The position numbers were made by a program, and so were the translations under genes. Below the pieces are notes generated by a model that worked only from the letters and a program-made list of their open reading frames with translations, made no database searches and had not been told where the DNA came from. From contig WBMZ01005332.1 of NCBI GenBank assembly GCA_013400975.1, positions 62,001 through 126,000 on the forward strand: a DNA stretch of 64,000 nucleotides, given 5' to 3'. Origin of the DNA: Atrichornis clamosus (taxonomy: Eukaryota > Chordata > Aves > Passeriformes > Menuridae). Below, piece by piece: positions 1-11,400 of the stretch (positions within the stretch are counted from its first letter, which is position 1; the number at the start of each line of letters is the position of its first letter).

Positions 1-3000
1 TATACCCTTTCTTATAACCCAAAGAATTACTGTTGCTGCTGACTTACATATTCCTCCAGTACCAAATCTTAAAAGGAAACAAAAAATTATCTTTTTCATT
101 TTGATATTTGCATACTATTTTCAGTGGTTTCCCTAGTTAGCAATAGGACACAAACTTGAATAAAATGATACTGAATAAACCTTACTTCTACAAAAAATGA
201 TATGAAATAATAATTATTAAATATGGTCTTTTTATGTGAAATTATCTTAAGAAACAAGATCTAAAATGTGGTGGGGTTTTTTTTCCTCACTGAGTGGAGA
301 GAGGTGCTTCTATGTGTTATTTAAGCATGTGTTTCACTTAGTCTGTCACACAGTACATTTTATTTTTTTACCTACCTATTTAGTAAGTTTAGTGACTACT
401 AAAGGAAACAGTCTTTTTTAATATAATGTTTGACTTTTCTGTTTTATTCCTCATGTTCTTTCTTTTTGGTCATGTCATGTCCTTTGCATAGGGAGTAGCA
501 TAAATGCCAGCTAGATTTATTCATTTAATAATTATTTTGTGAGATATAAGAATGCTTTGAGAGAAAGCTTGCTTTCTCCTGCCACTCCCACTACACACTT
601 GAAGATGGTATGGGGTTTTCTGTTGATTTGTACTAATGTAATTATACAGAAATAAATTTACCTACTAGCAAGTAGCCTCAAGATAAGCACAGTTGTAGTG
701 CAGACAGGGATGAAGCATTGGAACTTTTTCATTTGGCTATAAAATTACGTCGATTCTTTTTAAAATTATCCTTGAAAATTGTTATGAAGTAGAAATCCAT
801 GTATTTCAAGTACATAATCTGGTCTGCTGAAAAAATCTAATTTTTATACTCTGTTATTAATTCTTGATGCAAATATGCCTAAAGTAAGTAAATATGCCTA
901 CGTAAAATGTGAAACTTATGTTTGATTTAGTTAATATTTTCAGTATGTCTTCATAAGTAAATGTGTTGCATTACTGTTTTATATGATGTTTAATACACTC
1001 CTCTTTTTCTAGAACAGAATTAAGATCATAATAAAGGAAAAAGGTGAACTTTTTACTCACTGACAGAGCACGGGAAACAGAAAAGTCCTTGACTTAGAAT
1101 GAGCACTGCTGAGTAACAACTCAAGATCTGTGTGTCATCAACGTTATTCTCATGCTAAAGCCAAACCACAGCACTGTACTAGCTACTGGGAAGAATATTA
1201 ACTCCATCCCAGCTGAGACCAGGACAGCAGTTGTTCCACCTCAGCTAGCTCTAATGTTAACTTCCAGTCTTATAAATTGTGGCAAATATGTGGCTAGGCA
1301 TCACCACCACGGAATGAGGCAGAATTGCAACACCATCCACTGATGAACTATCTTAAATGATATGCAAATGTACAAATTTGTCAGGCTAGTTTCTTGTTCT
1401 ACAGTACAGTAGTAGGGCTCAAAATGATATTGAAAGGGGATTAGTTTTGCACTATTTACTCTGTTATGACACTTCTGCCAGAATGTATCTGTGAAAGAGA
1501 GTATATTTCACCACTTGAAATAGATTCCTTCCTCTTAGTCTCATAAAAATTTACAGAAGTGGATACCTCTGGATATCAGAGGTGGATAATTCTGTATACA
1601 TTCAGCTGTGGTCCTTGGGGAACATTCTGCTCTATCCATTGCCAAACTTACCATCATGAAATCTGTGCAAACAAAATATTTGATAAAAGGCAAAATATAT
1701 TTCCATGTCTTAGCATAGTAAGTATTAAGAAAAAAACACATTTTGAGTGTGACTTTTCTCAGGCTGTGAATCTATTAGACATGAGTTCTGCCTTTTTTCC
1801 ACCTGGTTGCTGAACAATAGATAATTTGGTGCTGGGAATCCGAGCTGTTACCAGGAGGTCTGCAGAAATGACTGAGCTATGGGCTATGGAGAGTGAGAGA
1901 CATCACTCTTATGTGACTGCTGCTCAGTTTGATGTCTGATCTCTGCTTGGATTGAGGTGGAGAGAATTTGCAAGAACCCAGTTTGCCATAAACCTACTTA
2001 GATATTTGTCTTATAGAGGAAAAAATCATTCTCTGGATTTCCAAGTGGAGCTATGCATATATTGATATTGACTCCTGCTGTGAGAATGCAGAAAGAAACA
2101 ATATTTATTTTGTATTGTCAAGTTGATGAAGAAATGCAAACCTTTGGTCTTTTTTAAAGGTATTAATATGTTTGCTAGCACATTAGGAACAATATACTAC
2201 AAAATAGCCTAGGTAGTAGAATTACAGATGTTAATGTTATTAATTAATAGTATCAAGTCGTTAATCATAGTTTTAAATGTTAGGTCCTTTTTCACTGCAT
2301 TGAAGAACACTGACAGTTTTCCCAATGGTAGGTTGTTCTGAAGAACTGACAGATTTGCAATCATTCTTGTTTCCAAATATTGGAGACAATTACAAACCTG
2401 TACCAGAAATATGCTAGGGAAAAAACCTCAGGCAATATTTCATGTTTAACATTTAAAAGTCATTAGAACAGTGGAAACTCATTATGTTTCTTAATACCTA
2501 TATGTTTCTGTTAGAAAGACAAACAGGTGTAAATTTTTCTTGAAATTTTGCATGTTTTTAACATTAAAATGGAGGTACACACCCCAGGAAGCTGTTATGT
2601 CTGATATTTCAGAACACTGAACTGACAGCAGTTGTCAGGAAAGAATGCCTGGCTCTCATGGGATGTACACAATACCTGCTAGCAGGCTACCCTGGAATTC
2701 CAGTTCAGCAACATACTCAAAACATGTGCTGAACTTTAAATGTCACTGAAATTAATAGGCTTTAGATATGAGTTTAACCCGAAGCAAATAGTTATTTACT
2801 ATACTGAACCATAATCTAGGTAGGTGTTATTTCATTGAGTAGAAAAAATTAGCTAGGAGGACTGATTCTGTAAGTATTCCTGTAAACTCAAGCTTCAATC
2901 TCTGAGTGATAGATAAGGTAGATATTAATGACACTACTTCCTGTTGACTGTAGGAAATAATAATGGAATTTTGAGAATAGTCATAATTTTAGAAATTTAA

Positions 3001-5643
3001 GGCTGAGATGCTATGAGTTCTGAAACAAGAGTTTGTGGTCCATCTTTTCTCTTCTGCAAGCATTTCAGTGCTATGTGGTGTTGCTGATTTAACTCAGTAG
3101 TCCTTGCTATTAAGTGCTACCACCTTAGTAAATTTTCCTATAGGATATCTAGAACATGCATGTTCAGGTTTTTTTTTTCTCAGCAATTTTTCATCTTACA
3201 TAAATAAAATATCATAAGCAGCCTGTCAGTCATACTAAGGATGGCTTCTTACAAAATTCTGTGGAATTCTGGGACAGATGTATGTATTTATTAAGATACA
3301 AATTTCTTCAAAAGGATTGAAGGTGCCAATGGCATGGAGAGTGTTTCTTGTGTTGTACCATTGAATAATATCTCTCAATGTGGACAATTTCAACTTCAAC
3401 AATTATCCCAGTGGCATGGCAAATGAGGATTTCAAGAATTAAATATCTCTAAGCAACTTCTTTAGTAATTTCTGCTAATGTTACTTGCATTAATTCTTAT
3501 ACTATGAAATACATATTGGCAAGTGGAAGGAGATGGTTTGTTAGATTTTATTTGTTATAAGCATTAAACTACAAGAAGTTTTATGGTTGTTTTATCATCA
3601 TCAGTCTTAAAGATTATAATTTACTCATTCTCTCTTGTTGTTGGCTGCTGTTAGGGATTCATCTTCAAATTATCTCAATACTTTTCTTAGATGAATGCCT
3701 AATTCTACTTATATATAAATACAGTTACAGTTTATCATTGACTTTTGAATCTCTGTGCATTCATTAATTCCGCACATTGTCTAAGCAATGATGTGATTTG
3801 AATATTAATAAAAGAGGCTTTCAGGGTTCAGTATCTCTGTACATATATTTTGAAGCACGTTTGTTTATGATATAAATTATGCTTCAGAAGTCAAAATGGT
3901 CATATTATTGGTATTCCTATGTAAGGGTTTAATTTTCTAAAGGAGCACTTGGCTTCAAGGGAAAGCCTAAACAGCTATAAAGGCAGAGATGGAAAACCAT
4001 CACGATGGAGGTGAGTTGTCATATGTCTCATTTCATTGTATCTTGCACTGGCATGGGTTCAAATGTAGGCAGCTATAGCAAGCAAGTATTTGATACTAAT
4101 GACCTTTCACTTAATTGAATGGCTCCTGAGCCATCCACTGGAAGTAGGAAGAGAGACCATGCTGCAGCTGGGCAGCCTTGTCAAATGTGACTTAGAATGT
4201 TAGGGCAAAATACTGGCCAATAGAGACTCCCTTTTTTTTTCAGACTGAGTGGTACTATTTGGAGAAGGAATTAATGTAGGAAATTCTTTTAATGTGTCAC
4301 AGAAACAACCTGTAGACAGAATTAAGTCAGTCTTTACAGACTTCATTTATCACCTAATTGCAGCTGAAACCTTTCAAATTCTAAGCTTTTGGAAAAACAT
4401 CACGAGTTTTCTGTGCTATGGCTAGGGTGTGTTTTATCTAGTAATTATTTTTGAGATTACTACTAACAGAAAAAAAGCGTGATTGATATCAATTTAGTCA
4501 GCCCACGGTTCATGTACATTTAGAACTTGAAATAGTCAGGTTTTGGACTTAGATACAAAGTTGGTACTCTTGAAAATAAATTCTAATCTGTGTGAACTAT
4601 AAGATCCTCTGTGGTTACACATAAATAACTGCATTTTCGGTACTTATTTGGTATAACATTTCATAATACTGGAGAAATACTGAAAGTTATGAAGATACTT
4701 GGATCAGGATAATTGGCCTGTCATGTGTGTTCTTATTTTGGCATTCATCCTTAACCTAATAAACCAGCATAACAGGGCAGGATGTTCTGTCAAGATGATT
4801 TGACAAGACTGGGAAATTTCAAAGACAGTGCCTTGTTGCATAAGATTTTTTTTATTTATTAATACCCTCCCAAGGAATTTTAAGAATATGCTCATTATCC
4901 TGTTTGTATCGTCCATTTGAGTTAATAAACACAGCATTGCAATATTTGTTTCCAGCAGCTTGGAGCTGGCAGCATACGGGGAGCTACTGGGAGCAAATAG
5001 CACTGATTTCTCTTTACTTCTTTGACTCTGTATTTTCAGTTTGCCTCACAGCCTTGATCTTTATTAGGTCATCTGACTGTTACAATAATATGCTAAAAAT
5101 ACTAATTGCAAGAATATTTTTTTAGTTTGAAACTTGATTTTTTTTCAAACTTTGGCAAAGAACTGGGAGACAGCTCCTACATCTTCCACATGATAAACCA
5201 CAAATTTGAAAGTACAAATATTTTCTTTGCTGCTGAATGTCCTGATTTCAAGATTAAAATGACAGTGACAAATACAAGTAAATATATTCCTCTATCTCTT
5301 GACAGACAGAACTAAAAAAAAATCCCACTAGACTTGTATATAATTATAGATCATGATGGAAGGATAGAGAAGGTTCTCACATTATTAACCAAACAAAAAT
5401 ACATTATACAGTTTCCACAATTTGTGCTGAGGCAGTCTGTATGTTAGTGTTGAATGAGGAATTACTATGAATAGGAAATTATAGGAATACAGCTATATCT
5501 AATCTCGGGCCTTCCTAATCTATTGATGCAGTAGTAGGTTTCCTTATATTGATTGGGAATCTCCTAGATGACCATAAAAAGATATTTATCAAGTGTGAAG
5601 GATTCTGATGCTGTCTTGAAGCATCAGATCTATTCTGTATCCA
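1..5643. other. Unannotated AT-rich DNA
   Basis: No gene, RNA gene or recognisable mobile element was found. Open frames here are under 100 codons, overlap on both strands and show no known domain, as expected by chance in AT-rich DNA. A short run of T and A tracts is the only simple structure. Confidence 0.6.
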
Positions 5644-6031
5644 CTAGGTTGGAAAAGACCTCTGAGATCATCAAGTGCAACGTAGGACCTAACACCACCT
5701 TGTTAGCTCGACCACGGCACCCAGTGCCACGTCCAGTCTTCTCTTAACACCTCCAGGGAGGGTGACTCCACCACCTCTCTGGGCAGCCCATTCCAGTGCC
5801 CACCACCCTTTCTGTGAAGATCTTCCCCCTAATGTACAATGTAAACCTCCTCTGACAGAGCTTAAGACTCTTGTCCTGTCCCTTGTTATCTGGGAGAAGA
5901 GACCAACCCTCACCTGGCTAAACCCTCCTCTAAGGCAGTTGTAGGGAGCAATAAGGTCACCCCGGGGCTTCCTCTTCTCCAGGCTAAACAACCCCAGCTC
6001 CCTCACAGGACTTGTGCTCCAGACCCTACAA
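5644..6031 (-). mobile_element. CR1 LINE, 5'-truncated 3' fragment
   Basis: Read on the minus strand this is the end of CR1 ORF2 followed by the 3' region. The plus strand opens with the typical reversed CR1 end (AGGTTGGAAAAGACC at 5645-5659). The minus strand encodes a decayed ORF2 C-terminus: GLFSLEKR and RGDLIA near 5960-6000, [11 protein letters not shown] further on, and KRRLDVALG near 5720-5745. The middle part is out of frame, so at least two frameshifts have occurred, although a 117-codon frame (5689-6042) happens to stay open across them. 5' truncation is normal for CR1 because reverse transcription usually stops early. It is a dead fossil; identity as CR1 is very secure, the subfamily is not determined. 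Confidence 0.92.
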
Positions 6032-6085
6032 CAGGCAGACACAATTAGTATGATGTTTCAGCAGTTTATCTGGGTGGCCATTATG

Positions 6086-6352
6086 TAGAACCGTGGAATA
6101 TCTCAAGTTGGAAGGGATCCATAAGAATCACCATAAGTCTAGCTCCCTGCTCCTCACACAGCTAAAATTAAATCATATGACTGAAAGCATTGTCCAGGTG
6201 CTCCTTGAACTCTGACAGTATGAGTGCTGTGACCACTTTCCTGGGAAGCTGATTCTAGTGATGGACCACCCTGTCATCTGACACCCTGAAGAACTTGCTA
6301 ATGTCAAATCTGAACATTGTTGCAGCTCCATGTGAAGCCATGTCCTGTATCC
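6086..6352 (-). mobile_element. CR1 LINE 3' fragment, second copy
   Basis: A second minus-strand CR1 3' piece begins about 55 bases after the first. Diagnostic blocks on the plus strand are CAAGTTGGAAGGGATCC (about 6104-6120), TCCCTGCTCCTCACA, AAATCATATGACTGAAAGC and GTGCTGTGACCACTTTCC, in the order found in one older CR1 subfamily. Its sequence differs clearly from the copy at 5644-6031, so the two are separate insertions of different subfamilies rather than a tandem duplication. No intact coding sequence is present. Confidence 0.85.
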
Positions 6353-7309
6353 ATTTATGTTCTCGCAAGTAGGAAAGTGCAGGGATGTTTTTTTAACCTA
6401 TATTGTTGTCTGGATACAAGATGAAAGGAGCTGCTCTCAGTGTTGCAGTTACAATAGAGCTGCTCTGAGGATGACTTTGTCTGAAGTTCTGCCATTCCCT
6501 GAAGTTTTGAGTTGTGCAGATATAGAGAGGTCTGCATGTGTCAGAAAATTATTGTCCAAGAACCTAAGCTACAATTAAAGTCAAAATTCTCATCTCTAAA
6601 CAACTTTAAGTTTTGCTGTCAGAGTGGCAATAGTTTGTGTTTGGTAAGGCAGGATTAGAAATTTGTGTGTTACTAGTGCTGGATAATTGCATGCTGTGTT
6701 TTGAACTCACTTTAAATTCACTTCATGCCAGCATAAATGTGCAAAATGCAACAGAGTGGAACCAACCTGTCCCAGCTAATACCAGATCTCTAGATGTGTA
6801 TCCGTGTTTTAAGGCATGTTCTAGGATTGCATCAATAGTTATTATACTTTTGTTTACCAGTGTAATAGTTTATATATATTTTCATTTTTCTCTTGTTTCC
6901 CTGGGACTCTAAAATAAGAGAGGTACCTGTTAATAGAAAAAATGAAAAAAAATAGTTTCTTTGTAATAAAAAATTGAACTACATTTAAAAATTCAGAAAA
7001 TTGTTTGTTTTTCCTGGTGGCTTTGTTGCTCAATTGGAAAAAAATTCTGAAGCCTTCTGAACTTTTATTATCCCCCAGGAACTTTTTATTTCTAATACTA
7101 TTGACTATCTGTCAATACAGAATCAGATCAATTGCTATGTTTCTTAGCAAATAAGACTGAAAGAAAGTCAGCAAGCCACCAAAAGGTTTTATTTTGTTAG
7201 GTATTTTCTCATATTGTTATCTTCTGGTTTTTTTCATATCTTTTATAAATCTACATTTTTCTTCAATAACACTAGATATCAGCTCCTTCTGTTATTATGA
7301 ATCTCCATA
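6353..7309. other. Unannotated AT-rich DNA
   Basis: No recognisable element. A 91-codon plus-strand frame (6637-6912) has no domain I know and a hydrophobic tail typical of T-rich DNA. Confidence 0.5.
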
Positions 7310-7677
7310 GCAAATGGTGATAATCATATTCACAGTGGTAAACAAATATATCAGGACACATTAGTTTTATTACTGATCAAAAATCCCCTGGAATTTTCGC
7401 AAGGTTTGTTTGGGAGTTTTTTCCACTTGATTTCAATGGAAATTTTGTTCAGGGCTAATGATCTCACCTGCTTAGGTCATTTCAGTTGTGTTGGAGGGAG
7501 TGGGAAAGTCTATAACCTTTATACCCAATTTTTAATTCTGTTTGACTTTTTTTTTAATCAGTCTCTTCTAAAATTTTGTATCCATCATGACTGGAAACTG
7601 GCAAAGATAATGGAATTTTCTGATTACTTGATTTTATTTGTCAAAAATCAACCAAAATCACTGAATTCTGTTCTGCT

Positions 7678-7710
7678 GATCTATCTATGTATCAATCTAT
7701 TTATCTATTT
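7678..7710. repeat. Degenerate TCTA simple repeat
   Basis: A short impure run of ATCTATCTATGTATCAATC and similar units lies 30 bases before the 50-bp tandem array. Confidence 0.7.
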
Positions 7711-7740
7711 TTGATATCAGTAGTAGCTCAAACTAATTAG

Positions 7741-7990
7741 GAAAATATGTTTCCAGAAAAATCAGAGTGTTTTTCCCTTTGCATTGTCTGGAAAATATGT
7801 TTCCAGAAAAATCAGAGTGTTTTTCCCTTTGCATTGTCTGGAAAATATGTTTCCAGAAAAATCAGAGTGTTTTTCCCTTTGCATTGTCTGGAAAATATGT
7901 TTCCAGAAAAATCAGAGTGTTTTTCCCTTTGCATTGTCTGGAAAATATGTTTCCAGAAAAATCAGAGTGTTTTTCCCTTTGCATTGTCTG
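7741..7990. repeat. Minisatellite, five identical 50-bp units
   Basis: The unit starts GAAAATATGTTTCCAG and ends TTTGCATTGTCTG. Copies start at 7741, 7791, 7841, 7891 and 7941, and all five are identical base for base; the array stops sharply at 7990. As 50 is not a multiple of three, each plus-strand frame runs through all three phases of the unit, which explains three overlapping open frames of 72-94 codons with near-identical repeats of MFPEKSECFS and related text. These are not evidence for a protein. Perfect identity implies recent expansion or homogenisation, or an assembly effect. It sits inside the L1-like relic. Confidence 0.98.
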
Positions 7991-8480
7991 GTTGTACTCT
8001 AGTAAAAGCATATTATGTTATTAAATTTTGAATTTGGTCCCATTGCTCTAGGTGATACTATATCTATCACTTCATTACTTTTACTCTAAATTTCATTAAT
8101 GAGGTCAAGGGAGAGTCTTATGTTATTGTTTGAGTGTCTCTTTTTATGAATTAATTTTGGAAGGAATCTATTATAATAATTTTTGCTATTGCTTATATGA
8201 GTATTTTGCAGGCTGAATTAATTAAGAAAATTGGCCTATAATTACTGCCGTTGCCCATATCCTACCAGGTTTCAAAATTACAGAAATAATTACAGCCCTA
8301 AGAGAATCAGTCGACTTTTCAAATGCTGCATTATACATGCTATACTAAATGCCATGGAAGACTTGACTAAAATATTAATGCATCTCAGCTGGAAATCCTA
8401 ATGTGTCTTTCAGTAAAGGGCTTTGCTTATAGATAGAATTATTTTGATCGAATTTTCAGAGAAGTCTAAAGTTTTGAAGG

Positions 8481-11400
8481 TCCACGGGCTTGTTTTTAGC
8501 TGCTAAATTGAACCAATTGATACTCACATAATGCTGTTTATCATAGTAAACACCTAATATCAATTTCATTTTTCTTTTTCTGTACAAGCTTCAAATGTAG
8601 GAAGGAAATGTCTGTGGAGACATTTAAGTCAGGCAGAAAAGGAGAAAAGAACTGCTTCATAGGAAATGGCATTTCTCAGAACAGTAATTGCTTCAGCAAT
8701 TATTTAAATCTTAAGTGTTTTTACTAGCCTATAATCTACTATAAGTAGTATTTTTTTTCCACAATTTCTTTGTTTCATTATAATGCCTATATTAAAAGAA
8801 AGCAAATAACACCTGAAAAAATTATAGAAGGTCTCCTGAACTACTTTGAGACTTGCTATTACCGTCTTTGAGACTTCGGATGGTACTGGCGACTTCTGTG
8901 TGGTGCAATCAACTTGTACCTCATTGATGGTACAGTTTCAGGTCCCACAGCACCAGGTTGCTTAGGAAAGGGGATGTGTGGGGCAGAAGACTGGCTTCTC
9001 TCCTGCTTCTGAAGGAAGTAAACTGGAGAAGGACAGCGAAAGGAAATCTGCTACAGAAAGTGTATGTTCAGCCCCAAGGCAGTACGGAGTTCCAGACTGT
9101 TAGACTTCTGTCTTTTTGTGTTTTCCAAAGTCAAATGTTATATAGACCCTCTAAGTTCCTACTCTGCAATGATTTTTTTGTCTGTAAAACCCAAAGGTGA
9201 TCCTGGCACTTGATTTCTAATTAAGCCCTTTTTTCTGAGTGATAAAAAAAGTATATAATAAAGTCATGATCTTCGTGGATCTCTTGCGTCTTATGGTAAG
9301 TCTACTAGTGTCATTTTTCTCCCCATTTCTTGCATTGTCAGTTTTCACATGCTATTTTTTATTTGTGTTTCAGCTTTTTCTCTTCCATTTTCTGCAACTT
9401 TGCAATAGACTCTTTGCCACCAGGCTCCCGACAAGTGCAGTCACCCATAGCCTATCTGACACACTGGTGTCTGAACGTATTTCAGGGGGAAAAAACCAAA
9501 CGTGTTGAAAACAGTTTTTACCCTACTACCTTATGGCTACTTCACGTCAGAGACTCAGAAAGGAGATGATGGAGGATTTAGTGACAGTTGCAGCGAGCAA
9601 GGGTCAAACTCTGCACTCTGAAAGCAAGCTGAACCATCTCTGTGTCTGTCTGTGACACAGTCCTACCTCCTAAATAACTGGGGTTACTGCTGAAGAGGAC
9701 AGCACATAGCAAGTGGTCAGAATTTCCTTATTCCCTGTGAACGTCTATTTCTTGGAGTCCTCAGAGGCAAGGATCAAGTATCTCTTCAGATAGTAGATGT
9801 GAACAAAAAAAAAGAAACACTAAGCAACTGACTAAAAACTTGAATACTGAGAAGAACTCGGTGAGGAAATATATAGAAATATCCCATCTTCAGAAGCTCT
9901 TTTCCTTAATTTATTCAATATTTCAAAGAGAAAGACTGAATATCCAATTTGTCTCTTTTGCTCCTGGATGAAATTCAAGAAATATGTCTGTTTAGCCTAA
10001 TTTTATATTATTAGTCTGTGTGAGTTGCCCCAAGACCAATTTTATTTTCTCCTCTAAGCACAAATTAGATTTTTTTAAATGCATGTGATATCTTCTAGAA
10101 TTGTGAGTAATCATTGTTCCTTCTGCTAATAAAAAGCATAGATATTTGATATGAGCCTATTTCCAGGCATTATATAATTTTTTTAATGTACTGATTCTGA
10201 GAACTTGACATTTTTCTGGTATGATCTTAGCAAGATGAGACAGCTTGTATTATAATCTGTATTGAAATTTTGAATACTACATTGGATTCAACTTGCATAT
10301 TGCTGAAAACCATGGGGTCCTATTTTCAGATATTTAAAAATGTGAAGGATACATCGCAGCAACACCATTAATATTGTTTTCTTAGAGTGCTTCTGTTTCT
10401 TTTCAGTAACCCGGTTTGGTTATGGTTATGTATTAGACCCCCTTGGATGTGTCTACCATATGGGATACTTCAAACTCTTTTAAGAATTTCTCCAACAAGT
10501 TTCAGGTCCCATTTAGGTTTGGACATGAAGCTCCTCAGATCTAGAAAATGATGAATTAAAAAAATCTCAAACACCTATTTCCTTGTTTAGATAAGAAAGA
10601 ATGCTCATCCTCTTTGTCCTTTTCTGATGTTTTCTCTGGATGGTTTCATAGGAGTTTCCCTAGTTTCAGAATCATATTACTAGCATACTTAACAGATAAT
10701 TACCTTAGAGAAACTTCGTATTATGTGAGAACACTCTAAAATTGCTACATAGCACTTCTGAGTGGTAACACATCATCTTTCAGAAAATTGTCCCATAATA
10801 AAGTTGCTCATCTGTCCTTATCCACTTTTTTATATTCTAGATTTTCACATTTTTACTGGTTTTTAGTTTTCTGACTGCTTGCTTATTTCTTCATCAATAC
10901 TTATTAAGAAGTGACAGATCTTCTCCCTCCTTTCTGTTTTTCCTCAATCATTTGAAAATTTTTAGTTGTGCCCCACAATTTGTTTGTGAGTGGGAGTTTT
11001 GCTATCCACACTGAACAGTTTCACCCCACTCATAGGTTTACATTCCTGTCAGGAGTTGCTGGCATAAGAGAGGTCTAAGATATTAATGACAGTTTGCATT
11101 ATAAAAGGGGAATTGCAATATACAAGAAATTGAAGTAATCATATTGTATGAAATATACTGAATTTGAAGTATGGAAATGTTAAATGAAGTATTTTTAATC
11201 ACAGAAAATGAAAACAAGTAGGATCTCTTAAACCTCAGAGATTAAGTACTAAGAAAATTAATCAGGGTGGAAAAAGACCCTACATGTTTGCAGTTCCTGT
11301 TTTGTCTAACTAATGACTTGAGTAACCTGAATAATGCTGGCATTATCAAAATGGATTAGCAAATATTTATGCTAGCCTGACTATTCAGCATGTCTGCACG

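Larger units (their letters stand above)
7310..8480 (-). mobile_element. Ancient L1-clade LINE relic (reverse transcriptase part)
   Basis: Minus-strand translation gives conserved blocks of an L1-type reverse transcriptase in the right order. Seen directly: LGFPAEM (8399-8379); MYNAAFEK followed by DSLRAVIISVILKPGR in the same frame (to 8261); after a one-base shift NYRPIFLINS (8243-8214), then ACKIL; FIKRDTQ (8150-8130); after another shift DLINEI and SKSNEVI (8106-8069). Known L1 proteins carry GPDGFPAEFY, LxKPGKD, NYRPISLxNxDxKIL and GFIKxR at these places; CR1 instead has NYRPVSLTSVPGK, so this is not CR1. In-frame stops lie at 8378 and about 8348. Below the tandem array, LLLISK (7726-7709), NSVILVDF and a piece near 7405-7480 fit later L1 segments more loosely. 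The part at 8069-8480 is convincing; 7310-7740 is tentative. The element is dead. Confidence 0.62.

Noticed and set aside
7741..7990. CRISPR-like direct repeats
   Set aside because: The units are contiguous with no spacers, and the host is a vertebrate.
7741..8031. Three overlapping open frames encoding a repeated MFPEKSECFS-like peptide
   Set aside because: They arise mechanically because the 50-bp unit has no stop in any plus-strand phase. No start context, signal or homologue supports a protein.
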